This document shows, piece by piece, positions 22,626-31,930 of a DNA stretch of 57,040 nucleotides (positions are counted from its first letter, which is position 1; each line of letters starts with the position of its first letter). Origin of the DNA: an uncultured Acidimicrobiales bacterium. GTDB taxonomy: Bacteria; Actinomycetota; Acidimicrobiia; Acidimicrobiales; SZUA-35. Below the pieces are notes generated by a model. It was not told the DNA's origin. It saw nothing but the letters and a program-made list of their open reading frames with translations, and made no database searches. Made by a program: the position numbers and the translations under genes. Where the stretch lies: assembly GCA_937997485.1 (NCBI GenBank), contig CALKTH010000088.1, forward strand, positions 1 to 57,040. The letters run 5' to 3'.

Positions 22626-24352
22626 TGGGTGAGTTCCATCCTCACGGCCACACGGCGACGACCAAGGTGCTCATCGACGGGCATCCGTTGGCGATCGCTC
22701 TGGACTCGGTCCTCGAGGAGATCGTGGTTGATCAGGACGTCCACGTCCCGGACATGGCCACCCTCCGATTCCGGGATCACTACCGAGATCTCGCCAACGG
22801 CAGCCTTGCCATCGGCGATCGCCTGGAAGTCCGCGCTGGGGAGCGCGGTGGTAGTCCTCGAGTGCCCATCTTCGCCGGTGAGATCACGGCGATCGAAGGG
22901 CACTACGACACCACGGGCAGCTTCGTGGTCGTGCGGGGCTACGACCTGGAGCATCGGCTGCACCGCGGCCGCCGAACCACCACGTATCACAATGTGAAGG
23001 ACTCAGATCTCGTCCGCACGATCGCCAAGGAAGCAGGCCTCAAGCTCGGCAAGGTGGCCGACTCGAAGCTGGTGCACGACCACGTCTCCCGGGCCAATCA
23101 GAGCGGCTTCGACTTTCTACGCGCTCGGGCCGGGGAGATCGGCTTCGAGATGGACGTGAACGATGGCCGCATCAACTTTCGGCCGGCACGAGCGCAGCGC
23201 GCCTCAGTCGCCACCCTGGATCTTGGCACCAACCTCGAAGCCTTCTATCCGCGCCTCTCGGCAGCCGAGCAAGTGGCGGAGGTGGAAGTTCGTTCCTGGG
23301 ATCCGGGCATCAAGGACGCCGTGGTCGAGCGAACGAAGGCCACCACCGATGCCACCGAGGTCTCCGATTCTGGCGCCGACATCGCCGCGCACTTTCCGGC
23401 GGAACGGCTCGTTGAGGTCGGCCGACCGCTGGCTTCGAAAGCCGAAGTCGATGCGGTGGCCAAGGCGGTTGCCGACCAGATTGCCGGCGCCTATGCCCAG
23501 GCGGATGGTGTCGCAATTGGAGACCCGGCGCTTCGGGCTGGCGACATGATCACAATCGAGAACGTTGGGCGACAGTTCAACGGCACCTACACGCTGACGT
23601 CGTGCCAGCACCGATTCGTCGGTGGCCTGTATCGAACGGGCTTCGTTGTGTCGGGTCGCCAGCATCGTTCGCTTCTCGGGTTGGTCTCGCTGGGCGAAAC
23701 CAACCGCTTGTACGACCGTCCTCGGGTGAATGGTGTGGTGATTGGTCAAGTCACCGATGTCGCCGATCCCGACAAGCTCGGCCGAGTGAAGGTGAAGCTG
23801 CCCTGGCTCTCCAACGACTACGAGAGCACGTGGGCCCGGCTCGCTTCGTTGGGCGCCGGCTACGAGCGCGGCATGTTGTTCGTGCCCGAGGTGGGCGATG
23901 AGGTGCTCATCGCATTCGAGCACGGTGACATCCGCAGTCCGTACGTACTTGGCGGCCTCTACAACGGAGTCGACGGTCCGGCGGACCGAGACGCGGTCAA
24001 CGCCAACGGATCGATCAACCATCGCTCGATCACTTCCCGCGTCGGCCATCAGCTGCTCCTGAACGATGAGGGCGGCAACGAGTCCATCGTCGTGAGCACT
24101 GGCGACGACAGCGTCACCGTCAAGCTCTCGCAAGCAGACACGACGATCACGATCTCCTCCCAAGGCGACGTCGTGATCAAGGGATCCAAGAAGGTCTCCG
24201 TCGAGGCTGGGAGCGATCTGTCACTCAAGGCCCGGAAGAACATCGACATCGAAGCCGGCGGAACGCTGAACCTCGACGCCAAGGTGAGCGCAACGATGAG
24301 CAGCAAGGGCCCAACGACCGTCAAGGGCACGACCGTGCAGCTGAACCCATGA
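22625..24352 (+). CDS. VgrG-like spike protein (Afp8/phage late-control D + gp5-like)
   Basis: A 575-aa protein. Residues 1-370 are the gpD-like hub (VLIDGHPLAIALDSVLEEIV, DMATLRFRDHYRDLANGSLA, FAGEITAIEGHYDTTGSFVV, VVRGYDLEHRLHRGRRTTTY, SRANQSGFDFLRARAGEIGF). An OB-fold follows at about 375-450 (GVVIGQVTDVADPDKLGRVK, WARLASLGAGYERGMLFVPE, VLIAFEHGDIRSPYVLGGL). A beta-helix of repeating TV/I units follows to the end (VTVKLSQADTTITISSQGDV and so on). This forms the trimeric membrane-piercing needle tipped by the PAAR protein. No C-terminal effector extension is fused to it. Confidence 0.94.
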   Translation: MGEFHPHGHTATTKVLIDGHPLAIALDSVLEEIVVDQDVHVPDMATLRFRDHYRDLANGSLAIGDRLEVRAGERGGSPRVPIFAGEITAIEGHYDTTGSFVVVRGYDLEHRLHRGRRTTTYHNVKDSDLVRTIAKEAGLKLGKVADSKLVHDHVSRANQSGFDFLRARAGEIGFEMDVNDGRINFRPARAQRASVATLDLGTNLEAFYPRLSAAEQVAEVEVRSWDPGIKDAVVERTKATTDATEVSDSGADIAAHFPAERLVEVGRPLASKAEVDAVAKAVADQIAGAYAQADGVAIGDPALRAGDMITIENVGRQFNGTYTLTSCQHRFVGGLYRTGFVVSGRQHRSLLGLVSLGETNRLYDRPRVNGVVIGQVTDVADPDKLGRVKVKLPWLSNDYESTWARLASLGAGYERGMLFVPEVGDEVLIAFEHGDIRSPYVLGGLYNGVDGPADRDAVNANGSINHRSITSRVGHQLLLNDEGGNESIVVSTGDDSVTVKLSQADTTITISSQGDVVIKGSKKVSVEAGSDLSLKARKNIDIEAGGTLNLDAKVSATMSSKGPTTVKGTTVQLNP

Positions 24353-24368
24353 GCGAGAGGACCACACG

Positions 24369-24761
24369 ATGAGTACGCCAGCAGTCGTCATGGGTGATCC
24401 CATCCTCGGGACCTGTGCCATTCACCAGATCCCGAACCCGGCCACCGGTATTCCCCAGCCTTCGCCGCCCATGCCATTCAACGCCCGATTGACGACGGGT
24501 CTGGCGAGCAGCGTGCTCATTGGCGGCAAACCGGCAGCCGTGGTGGGTTCCTCCGGGCTGAACGCTCCTCCCCATGTCGGGCTGCACCCTTCCGATCCCT
24601 TCATGGCGCCACCAGCGCAGCAGGGCCGAGTGGTCATGGGTTCCTCGACCGTGTTCTTCGAAGGAAAGCCAGCAGCCCGGTCGGGCAGCCAAGTGACCAT
24701 CTGCGCTCAAGCGCCTGGCTCGCTCGCGGGCAGCGCCGTCGACACCCTGATCGGAGGTTGA
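24369..24761 (+). CDS. PAAR-like spike tip protein
   Basis: A 130-aa protein with the PAAR/DUF4280-type repeat: PAVVMGDPILGTCAIHQIP, ASSVLIGGKPAAVVGSS, then VVMGSSTVFFEGKPAARSGS and VTICAQAPGSLAG. Metal-binding His and Cys are available (C16, H18, H69, H73 region and C near the end). It should cap the spike trimer and sharpen it. GAGAGGA lies before ATG 24369, only 16 bases after the spike gene stop. It carries no toxin domain. Confidence 0.9.
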   Translation: MSTPAVVMGDPILGTCAIHQIPNPATGIPQPSPPMPFNARLTTGLASSVLIGGKPAAVVGSSGLNAPPHVGLHPSDPFMAPPAQQGRVVMGSSTVFFEGKPAARSGSQVTICAQAPGSLAGSAVDTLIGG

Positions 24762-24762
24762 G

Positions 24763-25167
24763 GTGAGCCAGCAGTTCATCGGCGCCGGTTGGGCGTTCCC
24801 GCCCTCGGTCGACCAGACCGGCGGGATCAAGCTCGCAGCACGAGAGCAGGAAATCGACCAAGCCATCCGCCTGATTCTCGGCACCGCAGTTGGCGAACGG
24901 CCCATGCGTCCGGAGTTTGGGAGCCGCCTGCATGAGTTCCTGTTCGCCGCAGCCGACGCCACGACCGCGGGCCTCATCAGCCACGACGTGCGACGGGCGC
25001 TCGAACGGTGGGAGCCCCGCATCCACGTCCTCACCGTCAACGTGACCGTCGACGACGAAGAGCAGAACCTGCTCTACATCGATGTCGAATTCTCAATTCG
25101 GAGCACGAACAACGAGCGCAACCTCGTGTTCCCCTTCTACGTGATTCCCCGCGAGGAACAACCATGA
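24763..25167 (+). CDS. gp25/GPW baseplate wedge protein
   Basis: A 134-aa protein with the gp25/lysozyme-like baseplate pattern: QEIDQAIRLILGTAVGERPM, RPEFGSRLHEFLFAAADATT and AGLISHDVRRALERWEPRI. It closes the wedge with the baseplate J protein. GTG 24763 sits after GGAGG and two bases after the PAAR stop. Its last codons overlap the start of the baseplate J gene by ATGA. EPRI...VTVDD...LYIDVEFSI is the standard C-terminal strand set. Confidence 0.93.
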   Translation: MSQQFIGAGWAFPPSVDQTGGIKLAAREQEIDQAIRLILGTAVGERPMRPEFGSRLHEFLFAAADATTAGLISHDVRRALERWEPRIHVLTVNVTVDDEEQNLLYIDVEFSIRSTNNERNLVFPFYVIPREEQP

Positions 25168-27116
25168 GCCTTCCTGCCCCGAACCTCGACGATCGCCGCT
25201 TCCAGGATCTGGTCGACGATGCGAAGCGCCTTGTCCAGCAGCGGTGTCCCGAGTGGACGGACCACAACGTTTCCGACCCCGGCGTCACGCTCATCGAGGC
25301 GTTCGCCCAGATGACCGATCAGCTGCTGTATCGGCTGAACCGGGTGCCCGAACGGCACTACGTCAAGTTCCTCGAATTGATCGGCGTGGAGTTGTTCCCG
25401 CCGACCGCGGCCACGGTGGATGTCACGTTCCGACTCTCAGCCCCGCAGAGCGACACCGTGCACATCCCACCCGGCACCGAAGTCGCCACCGTGCAGTCCG
25501 AAGTGCAGACCGCGGTGGTCTTCACAACGACCCGGGGCTTGGCGCTGCCTTCCGTCGAGCGCAATCGGGTGCTGACCAGAGCCGTCAACGCCGACCATCT
25601 CGATCACAGCGTGGGTCTCGACGCAGGTGCCGAGTTCTTCGCCTTCAGCCAGGTCCCACAGCCCGGCGATGCCATGCTCGTCGGCCTCAGTGAAGCCGCT
25701 CCCCGCTGTGCCGTCTCGATCGCCATCGACTGCGATGTCGACGGCATCGGTGTCGATCCCAGCGACCCCCCGTTGCGCTGGGAAGCCTGGACCGGCGACG
25801 AGTGGCTCCCTTGCGAGCTCGAGTCTGACGGCACGGGCGCATTCAACCGTCGAGGCGAAGTGATTCTTCATGTCCCTGACGGGCACGAGACGGCCATCAT
25901 GGGCGGTCAGCGAGGGGCGTGGCTGCGTTGCCTGGTTGAACCCGCTCGGGCTGGGCAACCGGCCTATACCGCGTCGCCCGTCATTCGTTCGGTCACCGCA
26001 TCGGTTGTTGGAGGCACAACGAGCGCGGTGAACGCGGAGATCGTCACCGACGAAGTCATCGGACTCGGCGACGGCACACCCGGCCAGCGCTTCCAGCTCC
26101 AACGGACACCGGTGGTGCCCGGCGCCGGTGCTCTGCGCATCGAAGTGGCGAACGAAGAGGGCTGGCAATCCTTCGAGGTCGTCGAGTCCTTCGCCGGATC
26201 AGGACCCGAGGACAAGCACTGCACGATCGACTACGTGAACGGGCAGATCCAGTTCGGTCCCATGCTTCGCCTTGCCGATGGCACGGTGCATCATCACGGC
26301 GCGGCACCCGGTCAGGGTCAAGCCGTCCGCATTCGCGAATACCTCACCGGTGGCGGTCGGGCAGGCAACGTCGCTCGCAACACCGTGCAGGTGATGAAGA
26401 CCTCCATTCCGTACATCAACCGAGTCACCAATCGCCGAGCCGCTCAGGGTGGAGTTGACGGAGAGACACTCGAAAACGCGAAGACTCGTGGCCCGATCAT
26501 GCTGCGGACACGCGACCGGGCGGTCACGGCCGAGGACTTTGAACACATCACACGGGAAGCAGCCCCCGAACTCGCTCGTGTCCGCTGCGTGACGCCAACG
26601 GGACCGGAAGACTCGGGCGGCGTACGGGTGCTCGTCGTTCCTTCCGTAGCGACCGATCGTGGCCGTATCGACTTCGGCCAGCTCATCCCAGCGGAGCAAA
26701 CGATGCGCAAGATCACCGAGCACCTGGATCAGCGGCGCATCATCGGCACGCGTGTGATCGTCGAACCCCCGCTCTACCAGGGCGTCACCATCGTGGCTCG
26801 AGTCCGCTCCGCCGCAGGGGCCGAAACCGAGCTGGTGGAAGAACGATCGTTGGAAGCGCTGTACAACGCCTTCAACCCGTTCACCGGTGAGGGTGTGCAC
26901 AGCGAAGGATGGCCGTTCGGCCGGGCAATCGGCCTGGGTGACGTCTACTCGGTTCTCCAACAGGTCGAAGGCGTGAACTACATCGTCGACGTCCGCCTCT
27001 TCGCCGCCGATCCCGTGACGGGTGAACGGGGCGATGCCGTGCAACAGATCAACGTGGATGCCAATTCACTCGCCTTCAGTTTCGACCATCAGATCCTGGT
27101 GGAGGAAGGCGAATGA
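25164..27116 (+). CDS. Baseplate J-like protein (Afp11-type)
   Basis: A 650-aa putative baseplate assembly protein: PNLDDRRFQDLVDDAKRLV, CPEWTDHNVSDPGVTLIEAF, AQMTDQLLYRLNRVPERHYV, FLELIGVELFPP, then beta-rich middle modules and the gpJ core near the C-terminus (TSIPYINRVTNRRAAQGGVD, RTRDRAVTAEDFEHITREAA, RTIVEPPLYQGVTIVARVRS-like strands, VHSEGWPFGRAIGLGDVYSV). It is the main wedge component. ATG 25164 is fixed by the gp25 overlap; the frame open from 25008 is shadow. Overlaps the last structural gene by ATGA. Confidence 0.93.
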   Translation: MSLPAPNLDDRRFQDLVDDAKRLVQQRCPEWTDHNVSDPGVTLIEAFAQMTDQLLYRLNRVPERHYVKFLELIGVELFPPTAATVDVTFRLSAPQSDTVHIPPGTEVATVQSEVQTAVVFTTTRGLALPSVERNRVLTRAVNADHLDHSVGLDAGAEFFAFSQVPQPGDAMLVGLSEAAPRCAVSIAIDCDVDGIGVDPSDPPLRWEAWTGDEWLPCELESDGTGAFNRRGEVILHVPDGHETAIMGGQRGAWLRCLVEPARAGQPAYTASPVIRSVTASVVGGTTSAVNAEIVTDEVIGLGDGTPGQRFQLQRTPVVPGAGALRIEVANEEGWQSFEVVESFAGSGPEDKHCTIDYVNGQIQFGPMLRLADGTVHHHGAAPGQGQAVRIREYLTGGGRAGNVARNTVQVMKTSIPYINRVTNRRAAQGGVDGETLENAKTRGPIMLRTRDRAVTAEDFEHITREAAPELARVRCVTPTGPEDSGGVRVLVVPSVATDRGRIDFGQLIPAEQTMRKITEHLDQRRIIGTRVIVEPPLYQGVTIVARVRSAAGAETELVEERSLEALYNAFNPFTGEGVHSEGWPFGRAIGLGDVYSVLQQVEGVNYIVDVRLFAADPVTGERGDAVQQINVDANSLAFSFDHQILVEEGE

Positions 27117-27646
27117 GCAGACTGGCGACGGGTCCGCTGGTCTCGCCCCATCCGATTCTCAACACTCTGCCCGGGCTCTATCAGGACGACGATTTCCTCC
27201 AGCGTTTCCTTGCTGCGATCGATGAGATCATGGCCCCGGTGTTCACCGTGCTCGACGGTGGATTCGAAGCCCATCTGGATCCAGAGCTCACACCGGCGGA
27301 CTTCCTTCCCTGGCTCGGGAGCTGGCTTGGCATCGTGTTCGAGGAAAGCTGGCCCGAGGAGCGGAGACGTCAGCTGCTCGCCCGAGCCGCCGATCTCTAC
27401 CGGTGGCGCGGAACCGTGCGAGGGCTGGCCGAATCCATCGAGCTCTTCACCGACGAGGTCCCCGAAATCTTGGAGTCAGGAGGCGTTACCTTCTCGCTCA
27501 CGCCCGGCGGCGCCATTCCCGGCGTCCCGCAAGGCCAGATTCTGATCCGGCTGCAAACCAACGATCCAGCGATCATCGACCGAGTCGATCGGATGGTCAC
27601 GATCACCAAGCCCGCTCACCTGCACCATCAGGTCCAGGGATCCTGA
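27113..27646 (+). CDS. Phage tail protein I-like baseplate protein (Afp12-type)
   Basis: A 177-aa protein with the gpI/TIGR02242-type pattern: LPGLYQDDDFLQRFLAAIDE, MAPVFTVLDGGFEAHLDPEL, TPADFLPWLGSWLGIVFEES and RWRGTVRGLAESIELFTDEV. It links wedges and would hold fibres in systems that have them. The last gene of the structural operon, it stops 1 base from the stop of the convergent regulator gene at 27648. No fibre (Afp13) or tape measure (Afp14) gene follows, which is unusual against Afp/PVC order. Confidence 0.92.
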   Translation: MSRLATGPLVSPHPILNTLPGLYQDDDFLQRFLAAIDEIMAPVFTVLDGGFEAHLDPELTPADFLPWLGSWLGIVFEESWPEERRRQLLARAADLYRWRGTVRGLAESIELFTDEVPEILESGGVTFSLTPGGAIPGVPQGQILIRLQTNDPAIIDRVDRMVTITKPAHLHHQVQGS

Positions 27647-27647
27647 C

Positions 27648-30395
27648 TCAGACGACGCCGAGCTCTTCGAGGATCTCCTGGTACTCCCGTTGGGCACGTC
27701 CGGCCGCGGCCAGATCTCCGGCGGAACGATGAGCGCGGATCTGCCGCCGCCACAACTCATCGCAGAAGCGATCGAAGCGCAGACCGAGGCGACAGATTTC
27801 GGCAACTTGACGATCTTCTCCGGCGGCCAAACGTGCCGCCGAAGCCTCGAGCGCGGCGTCAACAACCCAAGAGGCAATTCGCTGGGCCGGCCGGTCCCAC
27901 CACTCCGCTCCGGCGTCGTGCGGAAGAAACTCACCGGACGCCAACCGAAGCACGCTCTCGTGGTCGGACGCTTCGGCCGCGGCGCGCATGGCCGACACAT
28001 CACAGAAGATCTGCTCGCTCTCGAGTCGGTAGGCATCGTCGCGATGACCGATCACATCCTCGAACCCAGCGGAGGCAAACCACGCCCGGATCGCGGAGAT
28101 CGCCACTTGAAGATTCCTCTTCGCCCGGTCGGGCTCCACTCCAGGCCACAGTTCTTCGCCAAGGCGTTCGATCGTGATCGACTCACCGGCGGCAGCCGCC
28201 AGGACACGAAGCAGCTCTCGCGCCTTCGGACGAAGATCGCCAACCGCGAGGGCACCGTCGGCATCAACCACCCGGAAGCGGTCGAAGCACTCGATCGACA
28301 CACGATGAGCGATCGGCAGTTCTTCGAGCCACGATTCGAGCCCGAGCTCACCAGCGAGCGCCTCCATCGTTGGCCGAATGCGCGGATCCACACGGGAGAG
28401 TGAGCGGAGGGCAAGCAACCGGATGGCTGGGACGTCGAGGTCACGGGCGCGAGCTTCGAGCGCACGAACCTCAGTAACAGAGGGACCCCCCGAAACAGCG
28501 CGAGCCGCAGCCGCCCACAGCGCCAGCACCGGTGATCCGAGGTCTGTGAGCGCCGCTTCGGACGACGGGCCAAGGGGTGCCCCTCCTCGGAGAGCGCCAA
28601 GGTCGAGCGCCAACCGGGCAAGCGCCGCGCCCCAGCGGTCGCCGACCGCCTCGGCGGTCTCCGCGATCGCGGAGGTCTCTCTTCGAGCTGTCTCGTCTCC
28701 CGACAACGCCAACAGGCTGCGAACCAACCGAGCCTCGCTGTAGCGGCCGAGTTTCTCGGCGATGTCGGCCGCCCGAGCGACATCGGCGACCGGCACGTCG
28801 CCAGTCACGATCAGCTCCAGGCAGATCTCCAAGCACAACGCCTGGTTGGCGCCGACCTGATCGAGCGCAGGGCTCCGAAGCGCCTGGTCGAGCGATCGCC
28901 GAGCCCCTCGGCAGTCGCCGGCCAGCAGACGAGCCGCCGTTGCCGCCAGAAGGCCCGCGTTGCCATTGAGGTCCTCGCACGCAACTGCGGCCGATCGAGG
29001 ACGACCGGTCGACGCTTCCCGAAGAAGTCCAAGTGGTGTGAGCAGACGCGCAGGGTTCGCTTCGACCCAAACGGAGACGCTGCGGGCCCGCTCCGCAGCG
29101 AGGCGGGCGACTCGGCCATCGGGGGCAGCCGCAGCAACCTCGCGGAACTGCCGAGTTGCGCCGAGAAGGTCACCGCTCAGCGCACTGCGTTGAGCCGCAG
29201 CAAGAGCCAACCATGGGTCGTGAGCCACCAGTCCCGTCGGATGTGCGATCCGAACCTGATCGTCAAGGAGCTCTTCGCCCCGCTGATCGAGCAAGCGCTC
29301 GACGGCGCCGAGATCTCCCGCTCTCGCGAGGGCCCGCAACGCCTCAGAGACGAATCCTTCCTTCTCCAGGAGCACTGCGGCCGCCCGGAAACGCTCCATG
29401 TTCGCATCGGCGGTGAGCCGCTCCCCCAGTGCCGCTTCGAGATGAGCTCGGAGGACCTCATGACACGTGAAGGTGTCTTCGTCGCCCAAGCGATCGAGAA
29501 GGCCGCGCTTCTCCAGCGCATGCAGGGTCATGGCCGAACCGTCGACGCCGAGAAGTTGATCGCAAAGGGAGGCGGTCAGAGCGCCGAGCACGGAGGTTTC
29601 GATGAGGAACTCGGCGTCGGCTGCCGGGAGTGACGACAAGATTTGGTCTGCCAGATATTCGTCGGTCAGGCGAGTACGACCCTGTCGTCTCGAGAGCACG
29701 GCACGGCGATCCGCAAGACCCAGCTCTCGAGTCGCGACGTGAAACAGATGCAAGGCGGCCGCCCAGCCACGAGTGAGCTGGTGAAGCAACGCAACGTCTT
29801 GGGGAGGAAGCCGGTCGTTGTAGAGCTTGGCGAAGAGCTCCTCGGCCTCCCACAGACGGAAACGGAGGTGTTCACCGTCGATCAGCATCGTGTCATGGCC
29901 CGCTTGCAACAGAGGGCTATCGATCGTGCTCGATGGTTCCGGCCGGAGCCCCATCAGCAACGTGAGGTTCGCTGCGTTGTGCCGGCACAGCTCATCCAGA
30001 ATCGCCGCGCCGGAACCTCCGCTCACGAGATGGGCGTTGTCGAGCACGAGCAAGATGGGAACGGCCGTAGATTCCGTGGCACCTCGGAGGAGCTCGACGG
30101 TGTCCGCTGCGGGCGCTGTCAGCCCCAGCGCTCGTGAGAGACCGGCGAGCAACCTCGTCCCGTCGTTGTCGGCATGGTCGAGCCCGTACCAAGCGGCCAC
30201 GCCGGGTGCCATCTGGTGTGCCTGCACGAGGAAGGTGGTCTTCCCGCTTCCTGCGCTCGCGGCAACCACCGTGTGCTTGGTGCGAAAGACGTCGGCCAGA
30301 AGGGGATCGATTCTGCGGCGCGCGACAAAGCGAGATCGAGGCGGCAGGAACTTTGCTGCCGCGAATTGGTTTCCCCCCAGGCCGCGCGTGACCAC
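27648..30395 (-). CDS. MalT-like ATPase regulator with C-terminal SARP/BTAD domain
   Basis: A 915-aa protein: Walker A SAGSGKTTF (about 47-55), Walker B PILLVLDNAH (about 113-122), STAND/MalT-type helices, then TPR-like helical repeats (about 330-680), then an OmpR-type winged helix (about 685-780: LRPKARELLRVLAAAAGESI, ERLGEELWPG, RAKRNLQVAISAIR) and a BTAD domain to the end. This order (ATPase, TPR, then DNA-binding BTAD at the C-terminus) reverses the usual SARP order and matches the LuxR-like 'BTAD-C' type. GTG 30395 is the start. It converges with the injection-system operon and is a candidate for sensing and switching it, by position only. Confidence 0.85.
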   Translation of the reverse strand: MVTRGLGGNQFAAAKFLPPRSRFVARRRIDPLLADVFRTKHTVVAASAGSGKTTFLVQAHQMAPGVAAWYGLDHADNDGTRLLAGLSRALGLTAPAADTVELLRGATESTAVPILLVLDNAHLVSGGSGAAILDELCRHNAANLTLLMGLRPEPSSTIDSPLLQAGHDTMLIDGEHLRFRLWEAEELFAKLYNDRLPPQDVALLHQLTRGWAAALHLFHVATRELGLADRRAVLSRRQGRTRLTDEYLADQILSSLPAADAEFLIETSVLGALTASLCDQLLGVDGSAMTLHALEKRGLLDRLGDEDTFTCHEVLRAHLEAALGERLTADANMERFRAAAVLLEKEGFVSEALRALARAGDLGAVERLLDQRGEELLDDQVRIAHPTGLVAHDPWLALAAAQRSALSGDLLGATRQFREVAAAAPDGRVARLAAERARSVSVWVEANPARLLTPLGLLREASTGRPRSAAVACEDLNGNAGLLAATAARLLAGDCRGARRSLDQALRSPALDQVGANQALCLEICLELIVTGDVPVADVARAADIAEKLGRYSEARLVRSLLALSGDETARRETSAIAETAEAVGDRWGAALARLALDLGALRGGAPLGPSSEAALTDLGSPVLALWAAAARAVSGGPSVTEVRALEARARDLDVPAIRLLALRSLSRVDPRIRPTMEALAGELGLESWLEELPIAHRVSIECFDRFRVVDADGALAVGDLRPKARELLRVLAAAAGESITIERLGEELWPGVEPDRAKRNLQVAISAIRAWFASAGFEDVIGHRDDAYRLESEQIFCDVSAMRAAAEASDHESVLRLASGEFLPHDAGAEWWDRPAQRIASWVVDAALEASAARLAAGEDRQVAEICRLGLRFDRFCDELWRRQIRAHRSAGDLAAAGRAQREYQEILEELGVV

Positions 30396-30444
30396 AGATC
30401 GACGTTAATGCACACGAACAGATCCGTGCACAAGAACGCCGAAG

Positions 30445-30720
30445 TCAGGTGGCCTTGGACTCCAGCTCCGGTGGATCCTCGAACTCGATGAAAATGCACT
30501 CGCCCGGGCATTCAGCAGCGGAGGCGATGACCGCTTGCTCCGCGTGGAACGGCACGACCGCCAGCTCGGCTGAGCCACCGGGATCGTTGAACGTCTTCGT
30601 GCCCTCCGTGCAGTACGCAATGCCGTCTTCGAGAATCGTGAAGACATCCGGGGCGTGGTCGGTGCAAATGCCATCGCCTGTGCACAGATCCTGATCAATC
30701 CAGACCCGCAGTCTGGTCAC
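30445..30720 (-). CDS. [3Fe-4S]-type ferredoxin
   Basis: A 91-aa ferredoxin. It has [17 protein letters not shown], giving a C-x5-C spacing, then a later AAECPGECI. That Cys pattern with Gly where a fourth Cys would be suggests a single [3Fe-4S] cluster as in actinobacterial P450 ferredoxins. The protein carries a roughly 25-residue insertion between the cluster halves. GTG 30720 is the start; GTG 30735 is an alternative. It is divergent from aroC across 75 bases. No P450 is in the window, so its partner is unknown. Confidence 0.85.
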   Translation of the reverse strand: MTRLRVWIDQDLCTGDGICTDHAPDVFTILEDGIAYCTEGTKTFNDPGGSAELAVVPFHAEQAVIASAAECPGECIFIEFEDPPELESKAT

Positions 30721-30795
30721 GCCGTTGTCGCTCACCGCAGTGAGGGTAACCCTGAGTGGGTCCGCCACTGCGAGTCGAACGTTACGATCAGCGCC

Positions 30796-31884
30796 GTGAG
30801 CAGCAGCTTCGGAGAACTCTTCAGGATCAGCACGTTCGGCGAGTCCCACGGGCCAGCCGTCGGTGTCATCCTCGACGGCTGCCCTCCCGGAGTCGAAATC
30901 AGCGAGGCCGAGGTGCAACGCGACCTCGATCGGCGGCGCCCAGGCCAGAGCCGACTGGTGACCCAACGCAAAGAGGGGGACGAGATCGAGTTCCTCTCCG
31001 GCGTCTTTGAAGGCGTCACCACCGGCACGTCGTTGGCGATGATGGTCCGCAACGCCGACCACAACTCAGGGGCCTACGACCACCTCAAGGACGTCTACCG
31101 CCCCTCCCACGCCGACTGGACGTATCGGGCGAAGTACGGCGTGCGCGACCACCGTGGTGGCGGCCGAGCCTCGGCCCGAGAAACGATCGGCCGCGTCGCC
31201 GCAGCTGCGGTTGCCCGCAAGATGCTGGCCACCGCAGCGAGCATCGAGGTACTTGCCTGGGTGAGCTCAGTGCACGACATGGAGGCGAACGTCTCGGCCG
31301 ACGAGGTCACGCTCGAGCAGGTCGAGGCCGATCCCACTCGTTGCCCCGATCCGGCTGTGGCCGCGCAGATCACCGAGGCAATCGAGCAGGCACGGCGCGA
31401 TGGCGACTCGCTCGGTGGCGTGGTGACCTTCGTGGCCCGCAACGTGCCCGCCGGGCTCGGCGAGCCCGTGTTCGACAAGATCGACGCTGACCTGGCCAAG
31501 GGGATGCTCTCTCTGCCTGCTGCAAAGGGCTTCGAGATCGGCTCCGGTTTCGCCGGCACTCGACTGACGGGGCTCGCTCACAACGATCCCTACGAGCCCG
31601 GTCCCGGCGGCACGCCGGTGCAGACAACCAACAACTCGGGTGGCGTGCAGGGCGGCATCACCAGCGGAGCCGACATCATCGGCCGGGTGGCGTTCAAGCC
31701 CACTGGCACCATCTCGTCCGAGCAAAAGACCACGACGGTCGACAACGAAGCCACAACGCTGGCGGCCAAGGGGCGGCACGATCCTTGTGTGCTTCCGCGG
31801 GCCGTGCCGATGGTGGAGGCGATGGCGTTGTTGACGATCGCCGATCACTGGCTACGCCAGACCGCCACTCGCTCCATCATCTGA
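30796..31884 (+). CDS. aroC: Chorismate synthase
   Basis: A 362-aa enzyme converting 5-enolpyruvylshikimate-3-phosphate to chorismate with reduced FMN, the last shared step of aromatic amino acid synthesis. Signatures: [91 protein letters not shown] and [22 protein letters not shown] 30796 directly precedes [16 protein letters not shown], as expected for the family. The longer frame from 30655 reads over the divergent ferredoxin gene. Confidence 0.97.
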   Translation: MSSSFGELFRISTFGESHGPAVGVILDGCPPGVEISEAEVQRDLDRRRPGQSRLVTQRKEGDEIEFLSGVFEGVTTGTSLAMMVRNADHNSGAYDHLKDVYRPSHADWTYRAKYGVRDHRGGGRASARETIGRVAAAAVARKMLATAASIEVLAWVSSVHDMEANVSADEVTLEQVEADPTRCPDPAVAAQITEAIEQARRDGDSLGGVVTFVARNVPAGLGEPVFDKIDADLAKGMLSLPAAKGFEIGSGFAGTRLTGLAHNDPYEPGPGGTPVQTTNNSGGVQGGITSGADIIGRVAFKPTGTISSEQKTTTVDNEATTLAAKGRHDPCVLPRAVPMVEAMALLTIADHWLRQTATRSII

Positions 31885-31930
31885 AGGACATCCATTCGGC
31901 GGAACCATGGGAATTGGTTACGGTGCGGCC

